In this document: in pieces, positions 46,461-55,572 of the stretch
How positions within the stretch are numbered: the stretch's first letter is position 1
Layout: the number at the start of each line of letters is the position of its first letter
DNA from: Lachnospiraceae bacterium
GTDB lineage: Bacteria; Bacillota; Clostridia; Lachnospirales; Lachnospiraceae
Direction: 5' to 3'
Assembly: GCA_910574965.1 (NCBI GenBank)
Contig: CAJTDB010000009.1
Span: 50,391 to 114,390 of the forward strand
DNA: 64,000 nucleotides
Translations under genes and position numbers: made by a program
Notes under the pieces: model-generated
Told to the model about the DNA's origin: nothing
Databases searched by the model: none
What the model saw: the letters and a program-made list of their open reading frames with translations, nothing else

Positions 46461-47702
46461 TCATTCCTCCGCCTGATACATGTTTGCCATGGTACGGATG
46501 TCCCGGTAGAATTTCTGCCGAAGAAACGTATTGTTGGATTCAAAGGAAAGAATTCTCCCGATAAAAGTTTTGATCCAGGGCATCAGTTCGTTTCCGTCAA
46601 AGACAGATATTTCATAGGTATAGGTGTCCGGGGCAGTGCGCCGGACGGTTCCGCCTCGTCCTTCCCGCAAAAGCCGATGCAGAATATAGTCTTCGGGTCC
46701 TTCCCGGATGGACAGCGTCAGCCGGATGCGGTCCGGCTCATGGTCTGTACCGAAGGAGACGCCGAAGCAGGACGGAAGGTTGCGGTCAAGCTTTTCCCGG
46801 TATTGGCTGTAGTCGGAAAAATGTTCTCCAAAGGTGACGTGCTGGATCTGGTCTAAGCGCAGGGAGGTGAATCTCCGGCTTCTGAGATGGTAGGCGCAGA
46901 GAAACCGTCGTCCGGTCCGGGTGCTTACGAGAATCTTCAGAGGAACGACAGAAAACGTCTCCTCCTGTGTATGATGGGGCTTGTTGCTGCGGTTTTGGAC
47001 CGTTACGGACTGCTGATTCTGCATGGCTTTCAGCAGAAGAAAGAGGACTTCATCCTCCAGCGTAAAGCCATAATATCCGTGCTTTACCAGAAAGGTTTTG
47101 TTCTCTGTTTTCCGGCTGTCCAGGATGGTGCTTCCTATGAAGCCGAGAGGCATGGTAAGCTGACAGAAACGGACGGCCTGCAAAAGTGCGGGAAGAAGTT
47201 CCAGAGCTGCACCGGAAAGCTCCGGCTGCATAGAATAGAGAAGACAGCGCCCTTTTTTTCTGGCAGTAAGGATCCCTTCTTTTACATATTCGTTTGCTTT
47301 CTTCCGGATGAGCTGAGTTTCAAAAAGCGTATCGTAGCGTTTCAGAATCCCGTCGGTCAGCTCTTCTGCGGAGAAAGAAGCCCCTTCCTGAAACAGATCC
47401 AGAAAGAAGAAGTGCAGCAGCAGATCGTTCGTGGTAAAGCTTTTGGACTTCCAGACCCGGTAGATGGGGTTGGTATGGAGAAGATTGCTGTCTAGCACCA
47501 GAGACAGCGTCTTGCCCTGGGAACCGAAATCTGCCTGTATGTATTCGGACAGCCAGGATTCAATCCGGCGTCGCTCGTTGTCATAGGTCCGGCCGCTGCG
47601 GATGGAAAAATCTTCCCTGGATTTGAATCCATAGATGAGAAAATCCCGGACGTAATTGCGGCTTTTCTGAAAGGACTTGATTAATTCCTGATATTCGGAC
47701 AT
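46461..47702 (-). CDS. WYL-domain transcriptional regulator
   Basis: 413 residues. The N-terminal 150 residues are helical and may include a winged helix (KKANEYVKEGILTARKKGRCLLY). The WYL region contains FSVVPLKILVSTRTGRRFLCAYHLRSRRFTSLRLDQI, followed by the WCX-like extension. It is the first gene of a two-gene minus-strand operon and is divergent from the PBP gene. WYL domains sense nucleic acids or nucleotide ligands; the target genes are unknown. Confidence 0.8.
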   Translation of the reverse strand: MSEYQELIKSFQKSRNYVRDFLIYGFKSREDFSIRSGRTYDNERRRIESWLSEYIQADFGSQGKTLSLVLDSNLLHTNPIYRVWKSKSFTTNDLLLHFFFLDLFQEGASFSAEELTDGILKRYDTLFETQLIRKKANEYVKEGILTARKKGRCLLYSMQPELSGAALELLPALLQAVRFCQLTMPLGFIGSTILDSRKTENKTFLVKHGYYGFTLEDEVLFLLLKAMQNQQSVTVQNRSNKPHHTQEETFSVVPLKILVSTRTGRRFLCAYHLRSRRFTSLRLDQIQHVTFGEHFSDYSQYREKLDRNLPSCFGVSFGTDHEPDRIRLTLSIREGPEDYILHRLLREGRGGTVRRTAPDTYTYEISVFDGNELMPWIKTFIGRILSFESNNTFLRQKFYRDIRTMANMYQAEE

Positions 47703-47909
47703 AAGGGGAGGACTCCCTTCTTTTGTGATGTTCTGTTCTGATTATACGACGGATTGCATGTAAATTCAATTTGTACTTTCCGTGTCAGCGGCGGATGGTC
47801 TGCCGGACGGAACAGGAAGGATGGGGCTTTGCAGCGGCCGGGCAGAAAAAGATTGAATAATAACAAAAAGAAGGGTATCATAAAATGAAAAGAAGCTGGG
47901 GGGATCTTT

Positions 47910-50198
47910 TTGAAGATCATTTTAAAAATCATAAAGAAAATATGCAAAATCTTTTTCCTTTTGCTGTGTCTTATGGTACTGGCAGGGGCCGGATGCTGTG
48001 CTTATCTGGTCTATCGCTATAAACCGCTGTATGAGGAATACCAGGCAGATGCAGCCAGGGCAGTGGCGGAATCCGACGGGAGCATGTTCATAAAAAATCT
48101 GAGCAGCTATATTTATGATGACAGCGGGAACTTAATCAGCAAGCTGTCCATTGACAGCGATTCGGACTACCTTCCTTATGAAGAGATTCCGGAATCGGTA
48201 CGCCGTGCGTTTATTGCGGTGGAAGACCGGAATTACTGGCAGCACGAAGGTTTTGACCCAAACGGTATTTTAAGGGTGTGTTATCGGTATGTGATTACCA
48301 GGGGGGAGGAGGTGCATGGGGCAAGCACCATTACCCAGCAGCTTGCCAGGAGCACGTTTCTAACCAGCGAGGTATCTCTGGAGCGAAAGATTCGGGAGAT
48401 TCTGATCGCTATAGAGCTGGAGAAAAAATATACAAAGGAACAAATACTGGAATACTATATTAACGGCGCCTACTTTGCGAACCGGTGTTATGGGATTGAA
48501 GCGGCGGCAAAGAAATATTTCAGCCGGTCTGCCAGCGAACTTAACGTCAGTGAGATTGCCTATCTCTGCGCCATACCAAATGCGCCTTCCTATTATGATC
48601 CGTTAGCGCACGAGGAGCATGCACTGGCCAGAAGAGACAAGATCTTAAACGATATGCAGGAATGCGGATATCTGACGCCCTATGAATGCTACAAGGCACA
48701 GCGGTTTCAGATCGTGTTAAAGCCCAAACAGGCGGAGAAATTTCAGAACTATGAGACAACGTATGCGGTAGACTGTGCGGTTCGGTATCTTATGGAACTG
48801 GACGGCTTTGTCTTCCGGTACCGGTTCGACAATATGGATACCTATCGGGCCTACCGGGACCATTATGACAATGTATACGAGTCCTGCAGAGGAAAACTGT
48901 ATACAGGCGGTTATGTAGTCCGAACATCCCTGAACCCGGAGCGCCAGGCATTTCTCCAGGGTACCATTGATGAGATGATGGCCTTTGATGAGGAAATCAG
49001 TGATGAGGGAGTTTATGCCCTTCAGTGTGCTTCCACGCTGATTGACAATCATTCCCACAAGATAGTTGCCATCGTGGGCGGACGGAGCCAGAATACGGGA
49101 ATCTATACACTGAACCGGGCGTATCAGTCCTACCGGCAGCCGGGCAGTACATTTAAGCCATTGGTCGTCTATGGGCCGGCTTTAGACGAGGGATATACAG
49201 CAGAGTCCATGCTTCCGGATATCAATGTGACCAAAGCAAAGGAAATGGGACTTCAGGCGGCGGAACTGTCCGGAAGACAGATGTCCATGGAACAGGCGGT
49301 ATGGAAGTCGGTCAACGGATGTGCCTGGTGGCTGTTCTGCAGGCTGACTCCGGAGCGGGGGCTTTCTTATGTAAACCAGATGGAATTTGCCGGAATTGTG
49401 CCGGACGACTACTATCCGGCATCCGCTCTTGGCGGTCTGACCTATGGGGTGACGACTGTGGAGATGGCCAACGGTTATTCCACCCTTGCCAATCATGGAA
49501 ATTTTCATGAGGCCACTTGCCTGGTATCTCTGAAAGACCGGAACGGAAATGAGCTGTATGAGGAAGCAACTCCTAGGGAGATCTATTATTCGGATTCGGC
49601 CGCGGAGATGGTCGAAATTTTAAAAGGGGTTCTTCAGAAAGGAACAGCGGCCAGAGTGGGCTGGGAGCTTCCGGTGGCAGCAGCAGGCAAGACTGGAACG
49701 ACCAATGAATGTAAGGACGGATGGTTCTGCGGGATTACGCCGGACTATTCCATGAGCGTCTGGGTAGGCTACGACGAACCGAGGGTTCTTCAGAATCTTT
49801 ACGGTTCCACGTATCCGGCCTCCATCTGGAAGGCGGTTATGACGGAGCTTGTAAAGGACAGTGCGCATCAGGAATTTACAGTGCCGGAAGAAGCAGAGGA
49901 TTTTGTATATGATCCCATGGGGGCTATGGATTATGACAGTTATATGCCCGGACGGGATGACGACGAGGTGCTGTCGGAAGGATATACTGTGAGAAATTAT
50001 CGGGAAGACCATATGCTGGCAGACGATGCGGATGCCCTGATGTATGAGATGAGCCGCCTGGACACGGAAAATGAGTATTACGCAAAACAGTGGCAGAAGC
50101 TCTATGAGGAAGCGGAGGTGCTTATTGAACAGATTTACAGCCGGAAACTGTATGCCCAGGAATCCGAAAAGTTAAAATCGCTGGCGGAGACAGAATAA
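47910..50198 (+). CDS. Class A penicillin-binding protein (transglycosylase/transpeptidase)
   Basis: 762 residues. One N-terminal membrane anchor (ICKIFFLLLCLMVLAGAGCC) is followed by a GT51 domain (FIAVEDRNYWQHEGFD, GASTITQQLAR, EKKYTKEQILEYYIN) and a transpeptidase domain with QPGSTFKPL (active Ser), SVNG and KTGTTNECKDGWF. It polymerises and cross-links peptidoglycan outside the membrane. The start is TTG 47910 with GGGGGGA upstream; a nearby ATG at 47885 is in another frame and could encode only a short leader peptide. Confidence 0.92.
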   Translation: MKIILKIIKKICKIFFLLLCLMVLAGAGCCAYLVYRYKPLYEEYQADAARAVAESDGSMFIKNLSSYIYDDSGNLISKLSIDSDSDYLPYEEIPESVRRAFIAVEDRNYWQHEGFDPNGILRVCYRYVITRGEEVHGASTITQQLARSTFLTSEVSLERKIREILIAIELEKKYTKEQILEYYINGAYFANRCYGIEAAAKKYFSRSASELNVSEIAYLCAIPNAPSYYDPLAHEEHALARRDKILNDMQECGYLTPYECYKAQRFQIVLKPKQAEKFQNYETTYAVDCAVRYLMELDGFVFRYRFDNMDTYRAYRDHYDNVYESCRGKLYTGGYVVRTSLNPERQAFLQGTIDEMMAFDEEISDEGVYALQCASTLIDNHSHKIVAIVGGRSQNTGIYTLNRAYQSYRQPGSTFKPLVVYGPALDEGYTAESMLPDINVTKAKEMGLQAAELSGRQMSMEQAVWKSVNGCAWWLFCRLTPERGLSYVNQMEFAGIVPDDYYPASALGGLTYGVTTVEMANGYSTLANHGNFHEATCLVSLKDRNGNELYEEATPREIYYSDSAAEMVEILKGVLQKGTAARVGWELPVAAAGKTGTTNECKDGWFCGITPDYSMSVWVGYDEPRVLQNLYGSTYPASIWKAVMTELVKDSAHQEFTVPEEAEDFVYDPMGAMDYDSYMPGRDDDEVLSEGYTVRNYREDHMLADDADALMYEMSRLDTENEYYAKQWQKLYEEAEVLIEQIYSRKLYAQESEKLKSLAETE

Positions 50199-50284
50199 GT
50201 TCGCACCTTTTTGTAAATGATTGGCAGCGGTTTTTGTGCTATGCTCATTGCAGATCAAAACAGAAGACAGGAGAGGTGAGAGAG

Positions 50285-51523
50285 ATGTTTGTGATCAGCA
50301 GTGACAGATTTCATACAAATGTGCCCATAAAGGTGTGGCTTGACAGGGAAGAGCTGCTGGAAGAGAGCTGTCTGGCACAGGCAGTCCATCTTGCAAAGCT
50401 TCCGTTTATACATAAGTGGGCGGCTCTTATGCCGGATACGCACACTGGAAAAGGAATGCCTATCGGCGGTGTCATCGCTGCAAAGGATGTGATAATACCG
50501 AACGCCGTAGGTGCGGATATCGGCTGCGGCATGATTTTTGCACCTATGAACGTGCGGTTGGAGGAGATTCAGGGAATTGAAACCGGCAACGGTTCTCTCA
50601 TTCAACTGCTGGTGGGAGATATTCTGAGAAATATACCGGCAGGCACGAACCGGTATCGGGTTCCCCAGGAATCCAGGGTGCTGGATCAGGCGAAAGAGCA
50701 GATGGAACTGTACGAGCCAGACGAGGAGCTGCTGCCCTTGATCGGGGACGGATATTATCAGACCGGAACCCTTGGCGGCGGCAATCATTTTATCGAGCTT
50801 CAGGTGGATGAAGAGGGATGGCTTGGCATTATGATCCATTCCGGGAGCCGTCATATGGGAAAGGAAGTTTGTGATTATTTTCACAAAAAGGCGCGGGAGC
50901 TGAATCTTAAGTGGTATTCCCAGGTGCCGGAGGAGTACCGGCTGGCGTTCCTTCCGGTGGATACAGAGGAAGGAATACAGTATCTTCGATGGATGGATCT
51001 GGCTCTTCGATACGCTTTTGAGAATCGGGAACGGATGATGCAGCGGGTCATGGAGCTTTTGGCCGGACATCTGAAGAAATACGCGGGCGTGGACGCAGAG
51101 TATGGAGAAATGATCAACTGCCATCATAATTATGCGGCGCTGGAAGCTCATTACGGAGAAAATGTGTGGGTGCACCGGAAAGGAGCCACCCGCGTACGGG
51201 CCGGGGAGACGGCGGTCATTCCAGGGGCTATGGGTTCTTACAGTTATGTGGTGGAGGGACTTGGCAATCCGGAATCTTTCTGTTCGTCTTCGCATGGTGC
51301 CGGAAGGGCTTATTCCAGAAAAGGAGCCATGGATGCCTTTACGACAGAGCAGGTGATTCTGGATCTGCGGGAGCGTCAGGTGGTATTGGGGAAACAGAAG
51401 AAAAATGACGTGGCAGAAGAATGCCGCTTTGCCTACAAAGATATCGATCGGGTCATGGAGCAGCAAAAGGACCTGGTGCGTCCGGTGAAAAAACTGCGGA
51501 CGGTAGGAGTTGTAAAGGGGTAG
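50285..51523 (+). CDS. rtcB: RNA-splicing ligase RtcB
   Basis: 412 residues. It joins RNA ends carrying 2',3'-cyclic or 3'-phosphate to 5'-OH using GTP and manganese. Metal and guanylate-site blocks are intact: MPDTHTGKGMPIGG, NAVGADIGCGM, GTLGGGNHFIEL, HSGSRHMG, CHHNYAALE and SSSHGAGRAYSR with the His that takes GMP. GGAGAGGTGAG precedes ATG 50285. Four bases separate it from the TerD-domain gene, and a tRNA-like RNA follows that gene, so the operon looks like an RNA repair or processing unit. No RtcA or archease gene is seen. Confidence 0.95.
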   Translation: MFVISSDRFHTNVPIKVWLDREELLEESCLAQAVHLAKLPFIHKWAALMPDTHTGKGMPIGGVIAAKDVIIPNAVGADIGCGMIFAPMNVRLEEIQGIETGNGSLIQLLVGDILRNIPAGTNRYRVPQESRVLDQAKEQMELYEPDEELLPLIGDGYYQTGTLGGGNHFIELQVDEEGWLGIMIHSGSRHMGKEVCDYFHKKARELNLKWYSQVPEEYRLAFLPVDTEEGIQYLRWMDLALRYAFENRERMMQRVMELLAGHLKKYAGVDAEYGEMINCHHNYAALEAHYGENVWVHRKGATRVRAGETAVIPGAMGSYSYVVEGLGNPESFCSSSHGAGRAYSRKGAMDAFTTEQVILDLRERQVVLGKQKKNDVAEECRFAYKDIDRVMEQQKDLVRPVKKLRTVGVVKG

Positions 51524-51527
51524 AAAC

Positions 51528-53717
51528 ATGATAAACGAAATCGTACTGCGGCGGAAAGGACATATTTATATAGAAGAACATGTATCATATGAGAAATCTC
51601 CTGTTCCGCAGAAGAAACGGCTTCGGGTACTGACCATGATGCGAAATATAGAGCAGCTTGGCTTTACCTTCTCGCAGGAACTCTATGAGCAGCTTGCCTG
51701 TATGAAAGAATCTGTGCAAAATGCCTGCTATCTGGAGCTTGTGAGGCTTTTAAAGGAACAGGTGGGAGCGGACCATGTCTATACTCCTATGTATCCTGGC
51801 TTTCCTCAGGAGGTTATGGAGAAGGAAGAAGGAGAGCTGTATCTCAATGCGATGATGCACTACTGGAGCAACGGAATCCTTTATCCCTTTTCCCAAAAAC
51901 AGGAACGCCTGCCTTTTTTTGACGGGAAAAAACGGACCGTTCTGTCTTTGGGAACCAGAGAGGAGCTGGTGGAGATCTTTCGGGATCTGGTGTCTGCCAA
52001 TGGTTCCTTGTCAGAGCAGGATCTTACGGACATCCGATGGTATTTTGCCCATTTGCCGGAGGCTGCACAGGAATTGCCGGAGACGATTCCCTATAAGGAA
52101 AATGCCGCATATATATGCGTCTGTTATCTGGATTGCAGTCCGTTGGCGGAGCTGTCGGTACTGCATCGGTATCTTCAAACCGGAACAGATGTTCTGCGTC
52201 TGGCAGTTGTTCTCTCCGGAGGCCACCAGAGCCTGAAGAAAAAGACGCGCTTCAAGAGCTTTTCCAGAAAGGAACGCCGGATGCTGATGGGGCTTTTGGC
52301 GGATGCTTCGGGACTTTTAGAAGCCATGCACCAGAGGCCGGAGGTATGGAAGCGTCTTGGAGAACGTCTGCATCCTGGAGAATATGGTGCAGAACAATAT
52401 AAGAACGTACGTTCTGCATATGCAAAACTTCGGGCGGGGAAGCCAATGGAACATTATAGGGGAAAAGTGGAAGCGGCGCTGAAAAGACGGGAGATGGCAG
52501 AGGTGCTCAGACTGTTAAAAGAGCGTCCGGGAGAGCTGGCCAGAAGACTGGATCTTCTGCTTCGGCTGGATGCGTCCATGCCGGAGACAGAACCGCAGAA
52601 CTGGTGGAATTCGCGTCTTCTTAGAATGCAGCGGCAGAAGGAAGTGCTGGAAACCTTTGCGGTGGTTTCCGGTCAGGTATCCACGCCGGTTCTTCTGCAG
52701 GTCAGAACCCATTTTCAATATCGGAATCATCAGAACTTCCGGTATTATTATCCCAAGGGAAAGCTCGCTCAGGCAAGAAGGATTGAAAATGCAGCAGAGC
52801 AGGTGGAAGAAGAGGTGTGCTGTCAGGTGGTTTCCCTCTGTGAACAGGCGCTTATGCAGCGGTTTGCAGCTCTTGCACCTATGGGGAAAGTGTGGCTTTC
52901 TGAAACTCTGAAGGACTATATGGTGCCTTTCGCCCAGAGATCGGCGTCAAAGGCGGCCAGGACACTGGTGCGCGGATCCCGTCTGCCGGTAAAAGAGCAG
53001 ACAAAGGCGGTACGGGGATTTGTCTGGTGGACCAACACAGAGAAAGGGGGCCGGGTGGATCTGGACCTATCCGCAGGCATCTTTGACGAGCACTGGAACT
53101 ATCTGGAACATGTGTCCTATACAAATCTGAAGGCTCCGCGCTTCCGTGCGTGTCATTCAGGAGATATTGTCAACGGCGGACCCGCAGACGGAGACGGTGT
53201 GTGTGAGTTTTTGGATATAGATCTTCCGGGCGTCTTGGAAAACAAAGGGCGTTATGTGGTCTATGAGGTGTACAGCTATACCGAACAGCTTTTTTCTGCT
53301 CTGCCTCATGTTTCTTTTGGATATATGGAGCGGGAAGATGTACAAAGCGGGGAGATCTTTGAACCGGCTGCCGTGGGGCAGCGTATGGATCTGGTCCAGG
53401 AGACGGTCATCTCCATCCCCATGATTCTAGACTGCCTGACCAGGCAGATGATCTGGTGTGATGCGGGTATGGGACTTTCTGGGTGCAGGACGCGTCTGGG
53501 CGGCAATAATCTAGAATCCAATCTGACCGGCGTGGCGCTGGCCTGTGATACGATGGTTCATATGCACAGGACCAGCCTGTATGACCTGCTGAAGATGCAT
53601 GTGGAGGCAAGAGGAGAGCAGTGCGGGACAAAAGAAGAAGCAGATTTGATTTTTGATGTGGAAGAAGGAATCACCCCCTTTGACACGGAAGTGATTCTTG
53701 CAGAATATATGCAATAG
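51528..53717 (+). CDS. Large helical protein with a C-terminal TerD-like domain, partner of RtcB
   Basis: 729 residues. Residues about 60-480 are helical and charged (RKERRMLMGLLADASGLLEA, RPEVWKRLGERLHPGEYG). Residues about 490-600 resemble TerD: VDLDLSAGIFDE, HSGDIVNGGPADGDGVCEF and IDLPGVLENKGRYVVYEVYSY, including the acidic residues that bind calcium in TerD proteins. A final 130 residues are unassigned. It directly follows rtcB by four bases and precedes the tRNA-like RNA. The helical part might hold RNA as Ro60's HEAT ring does, but I see no Ro60 motif, so this is a guess. Confidence 0.7.
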   Translation: MINEIVLRRKGHIYIEEHVSYEKSPVPQKKRLRVLTMMRNIEQLGFTFSQELYEQLACMKESVQNACYLELVRLLKEQVGADHVYTPMYPGFPQEVMEKEEGELYLNAMMHYWSNGILYPFSQKQERLPFFDGKKRTVLSLGTREELVEIFRDLVSANGSLSEQDLTDIRWYFAHLPEAAQELPETIPYKENAAYICVCYLDCSPLAELSVLHRYLQTGTDVLRLAVVLSGGHQSLKKKTRFKSFSRKERRMLMGLLADASGLLEAMHQRPEVWKRLGERLHPGEYGAEQYKNVRSAYAKLRAGKPMEHYRGKVEAALKRREMAEVLRLLKERPGELARRLDLLLRLDASMPETEPQNWWNSRLLRMQRQKEVLETFAVVSGQVSTPVLLQVRTHFQYRNHQNFRYYYPKGKLAQARRIENAAEQVEEEVCCQVVSLCEQALMQRFAALAPMGKVWLSETLKDYMVPFAQRSASKAARTLVRGSRLPVKEQTKAVRGFVWWTNTEKGGRVDLDLSAGIFDEHWNYLEHVSYTNLKAPRFRACHSGDIVNGGPADGDGVCEFLDIDLPGVLENKGRYVVYEVYSYTEQLFSALPHVSFGYMEREDVQSGEIFEPAAVGQRMDLVQETVISIPMILDCLTRQMIWCDAGMGLSGCRTRLGGNNLESNLTGVALACDTMVHMHRTSLYDLLKMHVEARGEQCGTKEEADLIFDVEEGITPFDTEVILAEYMQ

Positions 53718-53800
53718 GTGTATGATGTTATACACAGCAGTCCGCAGGTCCCTTTGGATAGGCGGGCGGCTGACAGGATCCGGCTATGGAGTGTCATCCT
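53718..53800 (+). other. Folded leader of the tRNA-like RNA region
   Basis: Several hairpins follow the TerD gene stop: GTGTAT-GATGTT-ATACAC (53718-53735), GTCCGC paired with GCGGGC, and TGACA paired with TGTCA near 53771-53796. They could be the 5' part of the tRNA-like RNA or processing sites. Confidence 0.4.
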
Positions 53801-53810
53801 TCTGATCTCA

Positions 53811-53920
53811 GCGACTTTTAATCGCGGTTGTCGCCGGTTCGAATCCGGCCGTCTTCCGGAAATTCCGGAAGACGTAGCTCAGGTTGGTAGAGCGCCGGAC
53901 AAAGACACTCTGCTCTCCGG
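53811..53920 (+). ncRNA. Circularly permuted tRNA-like RNA (Y RNA-like)
   Basis: The parts of a tRNA occur in the wrong order. First an anticodon-type arm GCGA-CTTTTAA-TCGC (53811-53825, UUU in the anticodon place), then a T-arm GCCGG-TTCGAAT-CCGGC (53833-53849), then acceptor 3' strand CGTCTTC capped through a short loop to acceptor 5' strand GAAGACG (12-base arms, 53850-53874), then TA and a D-arm GCTC-AGGTTGGTA-GAGC (53877-53893), then CCGGA-16 base loop-TCCGG (53895-53920). The two anticodon half-stems do not match each other, so it is not a working split tRNA. The T-arm/capped acceptor/D-arm order is that of bacterial Y RNAs (YrlA), which mimic tRNA. Confidence 0.75.
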
Positions 53921-53954
53921 ATCATATGGAGAGGCTGTAAGTTTTGGCCTTCGT

Positions 53955-54052
53955 GAAAAATTCTCAGGCTATCGGTATTCATCCTTCTATTAGAGGGTTC
54001 AACTCCCCCACGATTAGGGCATAAAGAGTACCGGCTTTCCTGAGAATTTTTC
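53955..54052. ncRNA. Long closed stem with a T-loop-like insert
   Basis: GAAAAATTCTCAGG (53955-53968) pairs perfectly with CCTGAGAATTTTTC (54039-54052), with an inner CGGTA/TACCG pair. Inside lies GAGGGTTCAACTCCCCC, a T-arm-like hairpin with a TTCAACT loop. The outer stem runs into T residues, so it may also end transcription from rtcB and, on the other strand, coaBC. Confidence 0.55.
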
Positions 54053-54059
54053 TGTTGTT

Positions 54060-55247
54060 TTACATATGGAGAATCCGGTCTAAGATCACATGGGCGGTTT
54101 CATCCTTGGTCATGATCGGAAGTTCTTCTATGTTATCTCTGGTAATCAGTGTAACTACATTGGTGTCGGTGCCGAATCCGGCGCCGGCGGTTTTTAAATT
54201 ATTGGCTGCAATCATATCCACATGTTTGCTGAACAGTTTTTTCTGAGAATTTTCGATCATATGTTCGGTTTCCATGGAAAATCCGCAGAGAAACTGACCT
54301 TCTCTTCGGTGTTCGCCTAAATATTTCAAAATGTCTTCTGTACGTTTCAGAGGGATGTTCATGTCCCCGTCCTTTTTCTTGACTTTTTCCCCGCTTACAA
54401 AGACCGGCGTGTAGTCGGCTACGGCAGCCGCCTTGATGATAATGTCCTGCTGGTCAGATACGGCGGTGACTGCCCGGAACATGTCATCTGCGGAACGGAC
54501 GGGAACGACGGTTACAAAGGGCGGAGGAGCAAGGCTTACAGGACCTGATACAAGCGTCACATCCGCACCCCGGAGCATGGCCGCGCGGGCAAGAGCATAG
54601 CCCATCCGGCCGGTGGAATGGTTGGTGATGACGCGCACCGGATCGATGGCTTCCTGGGTAGGTCCGGCAGTGACCAGCACTTTTTTGCCGGACAGATCTT
54701 TTTTGCAGGCAATTTCCTTTAAAATGTAAGAGAGCAGTACTTCCGGTTCCGGCATCTTTCCTCTGCCGGTATCTCCGCAGGCTAAATGTCCGCTGGCAGG
54801 CTCGATGATCTCATATCCGTAGGAGCGCAGAGTATTGAGATTGTTCTGCAGGGCGGGATTTTCGTACATGGCTGTATTCATGGCAGGGGAAATCAGCTTT
54901 CTGCATGTACATGCCAACAGAGTAGTTGTCAGCATATCATCGGCGATTCCGCCGGCGAGTTTGCCGATGACATTGGCAGAGGCGGGAGCGATCAAAGCCA
55001 GATCCGCTTGTTTGGCCACAGAGATGTGTTCTACTTCAAAGGAAAAATTCCGATCAAAAGTATCTGTCAGGCACTTCCGGCCCGTCAGCGTCTCGAAGGT
55101 GACAGGATGAATAAAATTCTGCGCGTTTTTCGTCATAATGACCTGCACGTCACAGCGGAGCTTTTTCAGGGCGCTGGCAAGGGCGGCAGCTTTGTAGGCG
55201 GCGATGCTTCCGGTGACACCGAGAATGACATATTTATCTTTTAACAT
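54060..55247 (-). CDS. coaBC: Phosphopantothenoylcysteine decarboxylase/synthase
   Basis: 395 residues. The N-terminal CoaC flavoprotein half begins ILGVTGSIAAYKAAALAS and has SPAMNTAMYENPA with the active-site Asn; the C-terminal CoaB half has VLVTAGPTQEAIDPVRVITNHSTGRMGYALA and ANNLKTAGAGFG. It performs two steps from 4'-phosphopantothenate toward coenzyme A. It is divergent from coaX, which supplies the first step. Confidence 0.96.
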   Translation of the reverse strand: MLKDKYVILGVTGSIAAYKAAALASALKKLRCDVQVIMTKNAQNFIHPVTFETLTGRKCLTDTFDRNFSFEVEHISVAKQADLALIAPASANVIGKLAGGIADDMLTTTLLACTCRKLISPAMNTAMYENPALQNNLNTLRSYGYEIIEPASGHLACGDTGRGKMPEPEVLLSYILKEIACKKDLSGKKVLVTAGPTQEAIDPVRVITNHSTGRMGYALARAAMLRGADVTLVSGPVSLAPPPFVTVVPVRSADDMFRAVTAVSDQQDIIIKAAAVADYTPVFVSGEKVKKKDGDMNIPLKRTEDILKYLGEHRREGQFLCGFSMETEHMIENSQKKLFSKHVDMIAANNLKTAGAGFGTDTNVVTLITRDNIEELPIMTKDETAHVILDRILHM

Positions 55248-55403
55248 AAGGGGAATCCTCCTGAATATCTTATCTGTTTTTTAAATTATACTATGCTTTT
55301 CCCGCAAAGACAATCCGTTTCCGGCAGAACCGTTTTCTTCGCCGGACAATGGCCGGGATGAATTTATCCGGAAAAGAGACTTTTTTTTCTTCTGAAAATA
55401 TGC

Positions 55404-55409
55404 TATGAT
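55404..55409 (+). promoter_or_regulatory. Extended -10 box, likely coaX promoter
   Basis: TGCTATGAT gives an extended -10. Transcription would start near 55416 and make a leader of about 170 bases that contains the hairpin repeat. Confidence 0.4.
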
Positions 55410-55457
55410 AAAAGCCATTACTGGATTGTTAAAATAACTACAAGCATTTTTGGATAT

Positions 55458-55572
55458 ATGCGGAACTATAAAACAGCATTTATGCAAAGAAGGCCCGGAA
55501 AGATTTTCGGCCACGGAAGTGGAAGAAAATATTTCCAGGTAAGGGGCCTTCTTCGCATAAATGCGGAACTAT
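55458..55572 (+). repeat. Hairpin leader repeat, locus 2
   Basis: ATGCGGAACTAT occurs at 55458-55469 and 55561-55572, 103 bases apart. Between them GCATTTATGCAAAGAAGGCCC pairs with the reverse arm GGGCCTTCTTCGCATAAATGC, and the 3' arm carries TTCCAGGTAAGGGGC. The last 12-mer is followed by exactly 14 bases with ATAGGAG and then the coaX ATG. Locus 1 (26907-27088) has the same plan with different but still paired stem bases. Confidence 0.85.

Noticed and set aside
50255-51529. Long open frame opposite rtcB
   Set aside because: Low-complexity His/Leu-rich shadow of the rtcB codons, without a ribosome site or recognisable domain.
53811-53920. A genuine permuted or split tRNA gene
   Set aside because: The half-stems that should form the anticodon stem (CCGGA and TCGCG) do not pair, and each half has its own closed hairpin, so a tRNA mimic fits better.
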